Of a stretch of 64,000 nucleotides of DNA, positions 1 to 12,911 are shown one piece after another. Made by a program: the position numbers and the translations under genes. The DNA is taken from NCBI GenBank assembly GCA_913062865.1, contig CAJXWO010000002.1, positions 1 to 64,000 on the forward strand, given 5' to 3'. Position 1 is the first letter of the stretch. Each line of letters opens with the position of its first letter. The DNA is from an uncultured Paracoccaceae bacterium. GTDB taxonomy: Bacteria > Pseudomonadota > Alphaproteobacteria > Rhodobacterales > Rhodobacteraceae. The notes under the pieces were generated by a model. The model saw nothing but the letters and a program-made list of their open reading frames with translations. It did no database searches and was not told the DNA's origin.

Positions 1-340
<340 letters not shown>

Positions 341-724
341 AAACAGACCATAAGGCCTGTCCTTGACAGTCGAACCTCTGCACATCTCATCAGGTCGGCT
401 AAGACCCGATGAAGTCTCTGTCTGATGTACATCGTCCCACAAAGTGAACGAAGCACCACCAAACAGTGAAGCTGACACCTTCATAATCGCCCCGGAAAAC
501 CCAGAACTAAAAGGCGCGATACACAGAGCGCGATCCATCGCATGAACCAAACCGCCCGCATATCCCTTCAGATACCAAATTGTCAAAAAGCGAGAAACAA
601 AGCTAGACCAGTGCGCCGTAACTCTTCGGCGCGCCCGCCCAGATGCCTCTGATTGTTGTCCGCCTGCAGAACCGTGATCCCTTCGGCGCCCCGATCCGGC
701 GTCGCTGCCGTGTCGGTGAGCGGG

Positions 725-753
725 TATTTACGGTTCGTGACCGAGGTCCGCAA
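725..753 (-). promoter_or_regulatory. candidate rRNA operon promoter
   Basis: On the minus strand TTGCGG, 17 nt spacer, TAAATA; A/T-rich tracts lie upstream (about 765-815). Located about 385 nt upstream of the mature 16S 5' end. Confidence 0.45.
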
Positions 754-970
754 GTGGTTTTTTCAGGCTTCGTCATGTTTTTTTCATGTTGGCCGAAAAA
801 CATTGAAAAACAGGCGCTTATCGACACCCTCATGCGCGCCCCGCCGCTTGACCCTGCGGCATCCAACAACGCATTTACAGCCCGAAAGTGCATGAATTAA
901 CCAAGATCCCGGTTATCCCCCGAGATATCCCCAGACTCGTTGCTTTTCGCGGTGGAATCGCGCCCTGCGA

Positions 971-1582
971 TCAGGCTGTTGCCCGTGGTTTCACGCACGC
1001 CTGAGGCAACCGGAGCGCAAGAAGGGCAGCAACCACCCCCAGATACACCAGCGGTTCGAGCTGAAATCCCTTGGCCAGCATCAGAAAGTGAATCGCTCCC
1101 AGCAAAACCGCAACGTAGGTCAGGCGATGGAGTTTGCGCCAAGTCGGCCCCAGCCGGCGCAGCGACCAGTCGTTCGATGTCACTGCGAGCGGCACCATAA
1201 GCAAGAAGCCCGCCATGCCGATGGTGATATAGGGGCGCCTGAGAATATCGGCCCAGATCTGGCCAACAATCTGCACATCCAGAAAGAGCCAAACCAGCAG
1301 ATGGAGGAAGATGTAGGAAAAGCCGATCAGCCCCAGCGCCCTGCGGAACTTGAGCAGGTTGACGCCCACAAGGCGCCGCACCGGGCTGATGGCCAGCGTC
1401 ACGATCAGCACCTGCAGGCCCAGCTCACCCATGCGATGTTCGAGAACCTTGATCGGCTCCACTCCGAGCCCCCCGGTCAGCCCGAGCCAAAACAGCCATG
1501 CGGGTGGCCACACCGCCGCAACGTACAGCGTCCAGGCGGGCACCTGGCGCAGCGCGCTGTTGATCGGGTCGGCGACGGACAT
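971..1582 (-). CDS. msrQ: protein-methionine-sulfoxide reductase heme-binding subunit MsrQ (YedZ family)
   Basis: 203 aa multi-TM protein directly downstream of msrP; typical YedZ/ferric-reductase-like membrane pattern. Confidence 0.9.
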   Translation of the reverse strand: MSVADPINSALRQVPAWTLYVAAVWPPAWLFWLGLTGGLGVEPIKVLEHRMGELGLQVLIVTLAISPVRRLVGVNLLKFRRALGLIGFSYIFLHLLVWLFLDVQIVGQIWADILRRPYITIGMAGFLLMVPLAVTSNDWSLRRLGPTWRKLHRLTYVAVLLGAIHFLMLAKGFQLEPLVYLGVVAALLALRLPQACVKPRATA

Positions 1583-2484
1583 CAGAAGAACTCGGTCAGG
1601 TCCATGCCGTCATACAGCCCCGCCACCTCGTCGGCATATCCGTTGAACATCAGCGTCGGCTGGCGTCGCGCGAACAAGCCACCGCCGATCATACGCTCGG
1701 TGGCCTGGCTCCAGCGCGGATGATCCACTTCGGGGTTCACGTTTGAATAGAACCCATATTCGCGCGGATTGGCGCGATTCCAGCTCGTAGGCGGCTCCTC
1801 GTCAGTCAGCGTGATACGCACCACCGACTTGATCGACTTGAAACCGTATTTCCAAGGCACCACCAGCCGCAGCGGGGCACCATTCTGCTTGGGAATGTCA
1901 CGACCATAGATACCGGTCGCCATGATGGTGAGCGGATGCATCGCCTCGTCGATCCGCAGACCCTCGACATAGGGCCAGTCGAGCACCGGAAAGCGGGTGC
2001 CGGGCATCTCATCCGGGCGCAGGACCGTTTCGAAGGCCACGTAGCGCGCCCTGTCCTGCACGCCGGCCAGAGACAACAAATCGGCCAGCTCGAACCCGTT
2101 CCACGGGACGACCATCGACCAGGCCTCCACACAGCGGAATCGATAGATGCGCTCTTCGATGTCCATCTGGTCCATGATGTCTTCGAAGGCATAGGTGCCG
2201 GGGCGATCGACCATGCCGTCGATCCGCACCGACCAGGGGTCAATCGTCAGCGCATCGGCGTAGCGTGCCGGGTCGTCCTTGCCGGTGCCGAACTCGTAGT
2301 AGTTGTTATAACTGGTGATCTCTTCCCAGGTGTTGGGTTCGAGCCCTTCCTGCGCGCGGGCGGACCCGGGCAACCCGGCCAGCCCCACACCGGCCAGGCC
2401 GCCCAGGACGGCGCGCCGGTTCAGAAAGAGGTGTTCGGGCGTGACATCGTCACGGGTCAGGGTGTTTGTCCAGCGGCGGGCCAT
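1582..2484 (-). CDS. msrP: protein-methionine-sulfoxide reductase catalytic subunit MsrP (YedY family)
   Basis: Tat-type signal [23 protein letters not shown], molybdopterin oxidoreductase motifs ([19 protein letters not shown]); start chosen at MARRWTNTL. Confidence 0.92.
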   Translation of the reverse strand: MARRWTNTLTRDDVTPEHLFLNRRAVLGGLAGVGLAGLPGSARAQEGLEPNTWEEITSYNNYYEFGTGKDDPARYADALTIDPWSVRIDGMVDRPGTYAFEDIMDQMDIEERIYRFRCVEAWSMVVPWNGFELADLLSLAGVQDRARYVAFETVLRPDEMPGTRFPVLDWPYVEGLRIDEAMHPLTIMATGIYGRDIPKQNGAPLRLVVPWKYGFKSIKSVVRITLTDEEPPTSWNRANPREYGFYSNVNPEVDHPRWSQATERMIGGGLFARRQPTLMFNGYADEVAGLYDGMDLTEFF

Positions 2485-2595
2485 GGCAATCTCCGGTTTG
2501 CTGTCAGCGAAAAGGTAAGAGAGATCGCCCCTCCGACCAACAAACACCGTCTCACGTTGGCGTCACGGCCGTGAAACAAAGGGCGACTGGTGCCG

Positions 2596-4152
2596 TCAGG
2601 ACGCTTCCAGCCTGCGAATGGCATCCTCGAACTGCTTGTAGCCACGCGCGCGAGCAATGCCTTCGAGTCCAAGGTGAACCGACGGATGCAGTTCGTTCAT
2701 CTGCACCGATGTGCCGTCATCCTGCACAACTCGCATGTGCCGCCGGCGCATCAGGCGCGGTTCGGCCACGCCGACCGAATGGGCGATCGTCTCCACCTCG
2801 CTCGCCACAGATCTGGCATAGGCCGCAACGCGCTTGTCCTTTTCCGTGACGACCAGCCCCTTTTGCAGGTGGGGGTCATGGGTGGTGATGCCCGTGGGGC
2901 AGGTGTTCTTGTTGCATTTGAGCGCCTGGATACAGCCGAGGCTGAACATGAAGCCCCGCGCCGAGGTCACGAAATCCGCGCCCAGGCAGATCGCCCAAGC
3001 CACGTCCCCCGGAGCCACCAGCTTGCCGGCGGCAACGATGCGAATGCGGTCGTGCAGCCCCGCCAGGTCGCGCAGGTCGACCATGCGGATCAAGGCTTCG
3101 CGCAAGGGCAGCCCAACCAGGTCGATCAGCGGCATCGGCGCCGCACCCGTGCCGCCCTCGCCGCCATCGACGGTTATGAAGTCGGGGGCGCATTCTTCGC
3201 CGCGCTCCTTGATCCGTTTGAACAGATCGAACCAGGGGTCGGCGGATCCGATACAGGTCTTGAAGCCCACGGGCTTGCCGGTGACCTCGCGGATACGGCC
3301 CATCAGGTCCAGCAGGTCATCGAAATCGTCGACCTCACGATGCCGGTTCGGCGATATCGCGTCCTGCCCAAGCGGTACGCCTCGGATACGCGAGACTTCT
3401 TCGTCGATCTTCGCTGATGGCAGGATGCCGCCCTTGCCGGGTTTCGCGCCCTGGCTCAGCTTGATTTCGAACATCTTGACCTCGGGATGGGCAGCGACCT
3501 CGCGCAGCTTTTCGTCGCTCAGGTTGCCGGCCTCGTCCCGGACACCGAACTTGGCGGTGCCGATCTGAAAGACGATGTCGCACCCACCTTCAAGGTGATA
3601 GGGCGACAGCCCGCCTTCGCCGGTGTTCAGCCAGATCCCGGCCCGTTTCGCACCGCGGCTGAGCGCCTGCACAGCTGGCTTGGAAATCGCGCCGTAGGAC
3701 ATGCCCGAGATGTGAAAGATCGAAGTGGCCGAATAGGGCTCTCGGCAATAGGGCCCGATCATCATCGGTTCGGTCGAGGCGTATTGATCGTCAAGCGGCG
3801 GGAAAACTGCGTTCATGAAGATTGGCGTGCCGGGCACGGTGAGGTTTCGGGTCGATCCGAAGGCGACCGTGTTTCCCTTGCCCTCGGCGGCGCGGTAAAC
3901 CCAGTTGCGCTGCGCCCGATTGAACGGCATCTCTTCGCGGTCCATGGCGAAGAAGTACTGACGGAAGAATTCGCCAAGTTCGGTGAACAGCCCCCTGAAA
4001 CGACCGATGACAGGATAGTTGCGGCGGATCGCGTCGCCCGTCTGCGTGCGGTCCAGCACGAAAAGCACCAGAACCACCAGAAAGCCAACCCCGATGACGA
4101 ACACGAAGGCAAGCGCAAGTGCCTCCAGCGCGGCGGTGGCCCATCCCATCAT
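2596..4152 (-). CDS. FMN-binding glutamate synthase family protein
   Basis: GltB-like core (EGGLSPYHLEGGCDIVFQIGTAKFGVR, GGEGGTGAAPMPLIDLVGLPL, CNKNTCPTGITTHDP); GGAGG Shine-Dalgarno just upstream of ATG at 4152. Confidence 0.9.
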   Translation of the reverse strand: MMGWATAALEALALAFVFVIGVGFLVVLVLFVLDRTQTGDAIRRNYPVIGRFRGLFTELGEFFRQYFFAMDREEMPFNRAQRNWVYRAAEGKGNTVAFGSTRNLTVPGTPIFMNAVFPPLDDQYASTEPMMIGPYCREPYSATSIFHISGMSYGAISKPAVQALSRGAKRAGIWLNTGEGGLSPYHLEGGCDIVFQIGTAKFGVRDEAGNLSDEKLREVAAHPEVKMFEIKLSQGAKPGKGGILPSAKIDEEVSRIRGVPLGQDAISPNRHREVDDFDDLLDLMGRIREVTGKPVGFKTCIGSADPWFDLFKRIKERGEECAPDFITVDGGEGGTGAAPMPLIDLVGLPLREALIRMVDLRDLAGLHDRIRIVAAGKLVAPGDVAWAICLGADFVTSARGFMFSLGCIQALKCNKNTCPTGITTHDPHLQKGLVVTEKDKRVAAYARSVASEVETIAHSVGVAEPRLMRRRHMRVVQDDGTSVQMNELHPSVHLGLEGIARARGYKQFEDAIRRLEAS

Positions 4153-4273
4153 GTATTCCTCCGATCTCATATGTTGATTTGCCTCAATGCAGCCGCCGGG
4201 GCCGCATCACTACAGTGACCATGTGACAACGACGCGGCAAGATATTTGCCCGTCCATGTTAAGGGAGGGTTTC

Positions 4274-4714
4274 ATGAAAATTTTTCTTGCGGCGACCGCG
4301 GTCGCCCTGGCCGCCTCGTCCGCTCTGGCGCAGGAGATGGTCACCTACACCACCGATCAAAGCTTCGACGATGTCGTCTTCGGCGTTGAAAACGCGATCC
4401 TCGACGAGGGTCTCGTGGTCGATCATGTCAGTCATGTGGGCGAGATGCTGGAACGGACAAGGGCCGATGTGGGTTCGGATGTCGTTCTATATGATCAGGC
4501 GGATGTGTTCAGCTTCTGCTCGGCCACCGTGTCGCGCAGCGTGATGGAGGCCGATCCGATGAACATCCTCTACTGTCCCTACGACATCTTCGTGATGCAG
4601 ATGGCGGACAGCGAGGAGGTTGTCGTGGGGTTCCGGACCTATCCGGACGGCGCCATGCAAGAGGTTCAGGCCATGCTTGACGGGATCGCGAAATCCGCGC
4701 TGGGACTGGACTGA
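4274..4714 (+). CDS. DUF302 domain-containing secreted protein
   Basis: Signal peptide MKIFLAATAVALAASSALA followed by DUF302-like sequence (TTDQSFDDVVFGVENAILDEGLVVDHVSHVGEML...FVMQM). Confidence 0.75.
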   Translation: MKIFLAATAVALAASSALAQEMVTYTTDQSFDDVVFGVENAILDEGLVVDHVSHVGEMLERTRADVGSDVVLYDQADVFSFCSATVSRSVMEADPMNILYCPYDIFVMQMADSEEVVVGFRTYPDGAMQEVQAMLDGIAKSALGLD

Positions 4715-4916
4715 AACGGCAACGGACATAACGCGGCGGTGACGCCGGATCACAACTTTCTCACTGGAAACACAACGGTGCCGTGTTTTAGTGTCCGAGC
4801 CGTTAATGTCCAGTCGCCTTGGCGGAAATCCCCCGGTGATCTGAACGGTTTGTCCTCTATATACCCCGACGACGCCACAGGAAACGCGTCGTTGAACAGT
4901 TGAAGGAGGACTATCA

Positions 4917-5393
4917 ATGTTCCGCAGAACTTACCTTGCCCTCACCGCCGCCGCAGCCCTGACCGCAGGCTCGGCCTTTGCCGCTGGCCACTCGAAAGAC
5001 ATCGTCGACACCGCGGTCGACGCCGGCAACTTCACCACCCTTGTCGCCGCAGTCGAAGCCGCGGGCCTGGTCGAAAACCTGAAGGGCGAAGGCCCGTTCA
5101 CTGTCTTCGCGCCCACCGATGAAGCCTTTGCTGCGCTGCCCGACGGCACCGTCGAGGGTCTTCTGGAAGACCCCGAAGCCCTGGCCAACATCCTGACCTA
5201 CCACGTCGTACCGGGCGCTGTGATGTCGTCGGATCTGTCGAACAACATGATGGCGACCACCGTGCAGGGGTCTGACGTCACCATCATGACCGAAGGCGGC
5301 GTGACCGTGAACGGCGCAAACGTCGTCACCGCGGACATTGAAGCCTCGAACGGCGTGATCCACGTCATCGACGCGGTGATCCTGCCCGAGTAA
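4917..5393 (+). CDS. fasciclin (FAS1) domain secreted protein
   Basis: Signal peptide plus FAS1 motifs ([43 protein letters not shown]); GAAGGAGG RBS upstream. Confidence 0.92.
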   Translation: MFRRTYLALTAAAALTAGSAFAAGHSKDIVDTAVDAGNFTTLVAAVEAAGLVENLKGEGPFTVFAPTDEAFAALPDGTVEGLLEDPEALANILTYHVVPGAVMSSDLSNNMMATTVQGSDVTIMTEGGVTVNGANVVTADIEASNGVIHVIDAVILPE

Positions 5394-5417
5394 TCCAACC
5401 CGGAGTGATCCTGATGG

Positions 5418-5445
5418 CGGGCGGACCCTTTGGTCCGCCCGTTTT
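5418..5445 (+). terminator. rho-independent terminator after the fasciclin gene
   Basis: CGGGCGGACC-CTTT-GGTCCGCCCG followed by TTTTC. Confidence 0.85.
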
Positions 5446-5520
5446 CGTGAGCCCTCCGGCCACCGGGCTTGATCAGCCCGGCCGGGCTGCGCATCCTCCG
5501 CCCGACAGGAGGAACCGGAC

Positions 5521-6279
5521 ATGGACACCAAAACCGCAATCGTCACCGGCGCGGCGCGCGGCATCGGTCTTGCCACCGCAAAGCGCTTTCTGTCCATGGG
5601 CTGGCAGGTCGCCATGGTGGATTGGGACAACGAAACGCTTGCGCAGGCATCCCGGGGGCTCGATCCGGTCTGCACCCTGCCCCACGACATATCCCAACCT
5701 GACCAGGCCTCTGCCATTGCCGCCAAAACGCTCGACCGGTTCGGGCGGATCGACGCCTTGGTGAACAATGCGGGCATCGCCGATTTCGGGCCGATCGAAG
5801 ACACGGATTTCGCCCGCTGGCGCGAGGTGATGTCGGTCAACCTCGACGGCACCTTCCTGGTCAGCCAGGCGGCGGTGCCCGCGCTCAAGGCCAGCCGTGG
5901 CGCCATTGTCAACATCGCGTCGATCAGCGGGCTGCGCGCCTCCACCCTGCGGGTGGCCTATGGCACGTCAAAGGCAGCGGTGATGCACCTGACCCTGCAG
6001 CAGGCGGTGGAACTGGGCGAATACGGCATTCGCGCCAATTGCGTCTGCCCCGGACCCGTGCGCACCAAGCTGGCCATGGCAGTCCACTCTCAAGAAATCA
6101 TTGATGCCTATCACGACGCTATCCCGCTCAACCGCTACGGCAGCGAGGACGAGATAGCAGCGCTGATCGCGTTTCTCTGCTCCGAAGACGCATCCTACGT
6201 AACCGGTCAGATCATTGCCGCCGATGGCGGGTTTGACGCAACGGGGATCGGCCTGCCCGCCCTGCGCGGCTCAAAATAA
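5521..6279 (+). CDS. SDR family NAD(P)-dependent oxidoreductase
   Basis: TGAARGIGLA, NNAGIADFG, YGTSKAAV and C-terminal GGFDATG SDR motifs. Confidence 0.93.
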   Translation: MDTKTAIVTGAARGIGLATAKRFLSMGWQVAMVDWDNETLAQASRGLDPVCTLPHDISQPDQASAIAAKTLDRFGRIDALVNNAGIADFGPIEDTDFARWREVMSVNLDGTFLVSQAAVPALKASRGAIVNIASISGLRASTLRVAYGTSKAAVMHLTLQQAVELGEYGIRANCVCPGPVRTKLAMAVHSQEIIDAYHDAIPLNRYGSEDEIAALIAFLCSEDASYVTGQIIAADGGFDATGIGLPALRGSK

Positions 6280-6328
6280 AGGGACCGGGCGCAGGCCCGA
6301 CCCCCTCCGATCGTCATGGATTGGCGCG

Positions 6329-8947
<2,619 letters not shown>

Positions 8948-9135
8948 GGCATTTTTCTCCTTTTTCAAGCGCCCGACTTAATGGAAACGCCTGCTTGGCA
9001 GCACGTCTGGGGTTCGGGCCTCGGAAAGAAGATGGAGATCGCCCCGGGCCTGTTCAAGTCCGCGTGATCGGGTTTCCCGTTTGCCTCAATTCGGCCCCGA
9101 AGAAGTGCGCCCTACGCCGCGGTCCGGCCAATTGG

Positions 9136-9151
9136 TTAACAAAAGGCTAAC
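9136..9151 (+). promoter_or_regulatory. possible CtrA-like site TTAACAAAAGGCTAAC
   Basis: Matches TTAA-N7-TTAAC with one mismatch; lies 23 nt upstream of the ATG at 9174. Confidence 0.2.
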
Positions 9152-9173
9152 TGATGCTCCCTTAAGGCGTATC

Positions 9174-9455
9174 ATGAAAGGTGAACGAGTGATGTTGATT
9201 GAATCCACTGACGTCTCGGACTTCCGCTACGATCCTGACTTGAAAGAGGCACGTGCCGTTGTCGCCCTGACCGCACGGGACCGCGCGATCACCCTGTTCT
9301 GTCACGCAGATGTGACGGACGGGAGCGACGCAATCGACCTGCTGGTTGAGGACGCCCTGCGACAACTGCGCCGGATGCCCGAGTTCCGCCGCGCGCCCGA
9401 TAGCGTCCAACTGGCCACAGCCTACGCACCACCGGCAGATAGCCTGGCCGCTTGA
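9174..9455 (+). CDS. hypothetical protein (93 aa)
   Basis: Open frame MKGERVMLIESTDVSDFRYDPDLKEARAVVALTARDRAITLF... with codon usage like neighbours; located between clpB and pyrF. Confidence 0.65.
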   Translation: MKGERVMLIESTDVSDFRYDPDLKEARAVVALTARDRAITLFCHADVTDGSDAIDLLVEDALRQLRRMPEFRRAPDSVQLATAYAPPADSLAA

Positions 9456-9507
9456 CGCGGGGCACACCGGACGCGAGAAGGGCCACGCACCACACGGAGG
9501 CCCGGAC

Positions 9508-10203
9508 ATGCAGGACGACAGACTGATCGTGGCACTGGACGTGCCCCACGCTGCCGCCGGGCTGGAGCTGTCCGCCCGCCTGGGCGACGCGGTGTCGTTC
9601 TACAAGATCGGGCTTGGCATGCTGACGGGCGGCGGGCTTGCCTTGGCAAACGAGCTCAAGCAGGAGCATGGCAAGCGTATCTTTCTGGACATGAAGCTGT
9701 TCGATATCGGTGCCACGGTCGAGGCCGCGGTGCGCGGACTGTGTCAGTTCGATCTCGACTTCCTGACCGTCCACGGCGACCCCCATGTGGTGCGCGCCGC
9801 CAAAGAGGGTGCATCGAAGTCCGACACACAGATTCTGGCGGTCACGATCCTGACCTCGCTTGACCGAGCCGATCTGGACGACAGCCTTATCCAGGCAGGC
9901 GATATCGCCGATCTGGTCTGCACCCGAGCCGCCCGCGCCTTTGCAGCCGGGGCCGACGGCGTCATCGCCTCGCCCAACGAGGCCGCGATGATCCGCGCCC
10001 TGCCAGAGGCGGCGGGCAAGCTGATCGTCACGCCCGGCGTGCGGCCCGCAGGCACGGATAAGGGCGATCAGAAACGCATCGCGACACCGGGCGCGGCTGT
10101 CAACGCGGGTGCCGATCATATCGTGGTGGGCCGCCCGGTCTGGCAGGCGGACGACCCACGCGCCGCCGCACAAGCCATCGTGGCAGAGCTGGCCGCGCTC
10201 TAA
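9508..10203 (+). CDS. pyrF: orotidine-5'-phosphate decarboxylase
   Basis: LIVALDVPHAAAGLEL, FLDMKLFDIGATVEAAVRG active-site motif, VTPGVRPAG. Confidence 0.96.
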   Translation: MQDDRLIVALDVPHAAAGLELSARLGDAVSFYKIGLGMLTGGGLALANELKQEHGKRIFLDMKLFDIGATVEAAVRGLCQFDLDFLTVHGDPHVVRAAKEGASKSDTQILAVTILTSLDRADLDDSLIQAGDIADLVCTRAARAFAAGADGVIASPNEAAMIRALPEAAGKLIVTPGVRPAGTDKGDQKRIATPGAAVNAGADHIVVGRPVWQADDPRAAAQAIVAELAAL

Positions 10204-10604
10204 CCCCGCGCCTTCAGATACTCGGCCACCTGCGTTCGGAAATGCGGGACGGCTTCCCGATGCTTGGTAAAGTCCCAGGGTGCCAGCAGCGCCCAGCCCT
10301 GCCCCTCGTCGCCAAAACGCACATGCGCCGCCGCCTCGCCCCCCAGGTGCGCGGCAAAGAACCAGACCGTGCCATAGGGCCGGGTATAGCTGCGTCCCCA
10401 GACCAGCGCGTCCTTGATCAGGACCAGCCCCACCTCTTCGCGCGTTTCGCGCAGCACGCAGGCCTCGGGCGTCTCGGTCCCCTCGCGCCCGCCGCCGGGC
10501 AGATCCAGATGGTTGGGAAAGGGAATATCGGCGCGGTCGTCGCGGCGGATCACCAACAGCTGATCGCCCAGGAAAAGAGATAGTTTCGCGCCGACGAAGT
10601 CCAT
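10200..10604 (-). CDS. NUDIX hydrolase
   Basis: Nudix box GGGREGTETPEACVLRETREEVGL. Confidence 0.93.
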   Translation of the reverse strand: MDFVGAKLSLFLGDQLLVIRRDDRADIPFPNHLDLPGGGREGTETPEACVLRETREEVGLVLIKDALVWGRSYTRPYGTVWFFAAHLGGEAAAHVRFGDEGQGWALLAPWDFTKHREAVPHFRTQVAEYLKARG

Positions 10605-10660
10605 GTTCTTTCCCTGCCTCCCGCAGTAGACTGGGACACACATCCCGGACACGCAAACCC

Positions 10661-11914
10661 ATGCCCGCTCTTTGCCGCGATTGCCTCAAGAGTTTTGACA
10701 CCGGCCGCCGCTGCCCTGCCTGCGGCAGCCCGCGCACCGTTGCGCACCCTGAACTCAACGCGCTGTCCATCGCGCATATGGATTGCGATGCCTTCTATGC
10801 CAGTGTCGAGAAACGCGACAACCCGGAGCTTGCCGAAAAGCCCGTGATCATCGGTGGCGGGCGGCGCGGTGTCGTCTCCACCGCCTGCTATGTCGCGCGC
10901 ATCCGCGGCGTGCGCTCGGCGATGCCCATGTTCAAGGCACTGGAACTGTGCCCCGATGCCGTTGTCGTCCGCCCGCGGATGGAGGTATATGCTGAAGTTT
11001 CGCGTGCGATCCGCGCGATGATGGAGGATCTGACCCCTGCCATCGAACCCCTATCACTGGACGAGGCGTTTCTGGACCTCACCGGCACCGAGCGGTTGCA
11101 TGGTGCCCCACCCGCTGTGATGCTGGCGGGGCTGGTGAAACGCATGCGGGACGAGCTTGGGGTGACCGGCTCCATCGGGCTCAGCCATAACAAGTTTCTG
11201 GCCAAGGTCGCCTCGGACCTCGACAAGCCCCACGGCTTTGCCGTGATCGGCCAAGCCGAGACGATGGACTTCCTTGCCGATAAACCGGTGCGCATGATCT
11301 GGGGGGTGGGCCAGGCCGGGCAGGACGCGCTCGACCGGGCGGGCATCCGCACCTTCACCGATCTGCGCCGTTGGGACCGGGAGGATCTGATCGCCCGCTT
11401 CGGGTCCATGGGAGACCGGCTCTGGCACCTGGCGCGTGGCGAGGATCACCGCCGCGTCTCGGCCCATGCGCCGGTCAAGAGCATCTCGAACGAGACCACG
11501 TTTCACGAGGATACCGGCGATCCGAACCTGCTGGACGGTCATATCTGGCGCTTGGCCGAAAAGGTCGCCGACCGGGCCAAGGCCAAGGGGCTCGCGGGCC
11601 GCGTGGTGACGCTCAAGCTCAAACGCGCCAACCACAAGCTGTTGACCCGACGCACCGCGCTGAGCGATCCCACGCAACTGGCCGACCGGATCTACCGCAC
11701 TGCCCGCACCCTGTTCGAGCACCGCAACGACCCGGGCCCCTACCGCCTGTTGGGCGTCGGTATTTCCGACCTGAGCAGCGCCGAGGGGGCGGATCTGTCC
11801 GGCGACCTGCTGGATCCCGATGCCAAGAAACGGGGCGCGGCGGAACGCGCCACCGACCGCATCCGCGCGCGCTTTGGAGACGAGGCAATCCTGAAGGGCC
11901 GCGCCCTGCGCTAG
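10661..11914 (+). CDS. dinB: DNA polymerase IV with N-terminal CxxC/CxxC extension
   Basis: Y-family motifs (AHMDCDAFYASVE, YAEVSRAI, PLSLDEAFLDLTGT, SIGLSHNKFLAKVASDLDKP); N-terminus MPALCRDCLKSFDTGRRCPACGSPRT. Confidence 0.95.
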   Translation: MPALCRDCLKSFDTGRRCPACGSPRTVAHPELNALSIAHMDCDAFYASVEKRDNPELAEKPVIIGGGRRGVVSTACYVARIRGVRSAMPMFKALELCPDAVVVRPRMEVYAEVSRAIRAMMEDLTPAIEPLSLDEAFLDLTGTERLHGAPPAVMLAGLVKRMRDELGVTGSIGLSHNKFLAKVASDLDKPHGFAVIGQAETMDFLADKPVRMIWGVGQAGQDALDRAGIRTFTDLRRWDREDLIARFGSMGDRLWHLARGEDHRRVSAHAPVKSISNETTFHEDTGDPNLLDGHIWRLAEKVADRAKAKGLAGRVVTLKLKRANHKLLTRRTALSDPTQLADRIYRTARTLFEHRNDPGPYRLLGVGISDLSSAEGADLSGDLLDPDAKKRGAAERATDRIRARFGDEAILKGRALR

Positions 11915-11924
11915 GCGCCTCCCG

Positions 11925-11943
11925 CCCCGGGCCGGACCCGGGG
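11925..11943. repeat. palindromic hairpin CCCCGGG-CCGGA-CCCGGGG in a convergent intergenic region
   Basis: 7-bp GC arms between the dinB end and the end of the minus-strand phosphatase-family gene. Confidence 0.5.
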
Positions 11944-11975
11944 CCTCCCGGCCAGCCACATCTTTTGCGCCCGCC

Positions 11976-12911
11976 TCAGCGCGGGTTCAAATTGAAATCC
12001 GCAAGCACGGGATAGTGGTCCGTGGGCCAAACCGCGCCCAGCTTCTCCTGATAGACCACCGGCGCGCCCACAGGCTCTGCCTCGGCCGAATGGCCGATAT
12101 GGTCGATCGCGCCAAAGAGGTTCAGGCCCCGGTCCATGTGATAGCTCGCGCCCGACACCGGCACGAAAAGCAGCCCCGCCTCGCCCAACCGGTCATGCAG
12201 GCCCGAGCCAAGCCGCGCATTCAGATCGCCCGCAACGAACACTGTCTCGCCGCCTTCGATCCATGGCCCGATCCGGCGGGCGACCAGATCGGCTGATTTC
12301 CGGCGGTTTTCCCGGCTGGCATAATCGAAATGCACGTTCACCACGCGGAACTCGGCGGCAGTCGCACGATCCGAGAACCGCGCCCAAGATGCAAAGGCGG
12401 GATACGAGCCGTTGAACGTCCGGGAATAGATCACATCGGGCGTCTCCGAGAAAAAGAACCAGCCCTGATCGCGCAGAATAAACCGGTCTGCCCGGTAGAA
12501 GATCGGCTGGGTCGACGGGAACGCGCGCCAGTCCCCCACCGCCGCCGCGCGGTAGCCGGGGTTCTGCGACAAGAGCCAGTCGCGCGCCAGGTTCTCGCTG
12601 TCGTCATTTCGCCCGGCAAAGCTTTCCATCTCCTGAAAGGCGATGATGTCCGCGCCAATGGCCTTGACCGTGGCATCGAGCGGACCCTTGCGCGCCTCCC
12701 ATCCGGACAGGCCCCAGCGGCCTTTGGTCTTACGGGTCAGGATGTAATGCACATTATAGGTGGCCAGCCGCAGGCTGTTTTCGGGAGCCGGGGACAATGC
12801 GCGATCCACGCTGTTGCGCTGAGTCTGGCATCCCACGGCCCCCAGGCTCAGGACCAGCAACGCCCCCAGTGCCAGACCGAGGCGGCGCAGGCTGTGGCGG
12901 GTGCGGGTCAC
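11976..12911 (-). CDS. endonuclease/exonuclease/phosphatase family protein, probable lipoprotein
   Basis: LATYNVHYI, FQEMESF, VFVAGDLNARLGSG, DHIGHS motifs; N-terminus LVLSLGAVGCQ lipobox-like. Confidence 0.85.
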   Translation of the reverse strand: MTRTRHSLRRLGLALGALLVLSLGAVGCQTQRNSVDRALSPAPENSLRLATYNVHYILTRKTKGRWGLSGWEARKGPLDATVKAIGADIIAFQEMESFAGRNDDSENLARDWLLSQNPGYRAAAVGDWRAFPSTQPIFYRADRFILRDQGWFFFSETPDVIYSRTFNGSYPAFASWARFSDRATAAEFRVVNVHFDYASRENRRKSADLVARRIGPWIEGGETVFVAGDLNARLGSGLHDRLGEAGLLFVPVSGASYHMDRGLNLFGAIDHIGHSAEAEPVGAPVVYQEKLGAVWPTDHYPVLADFNLNPR

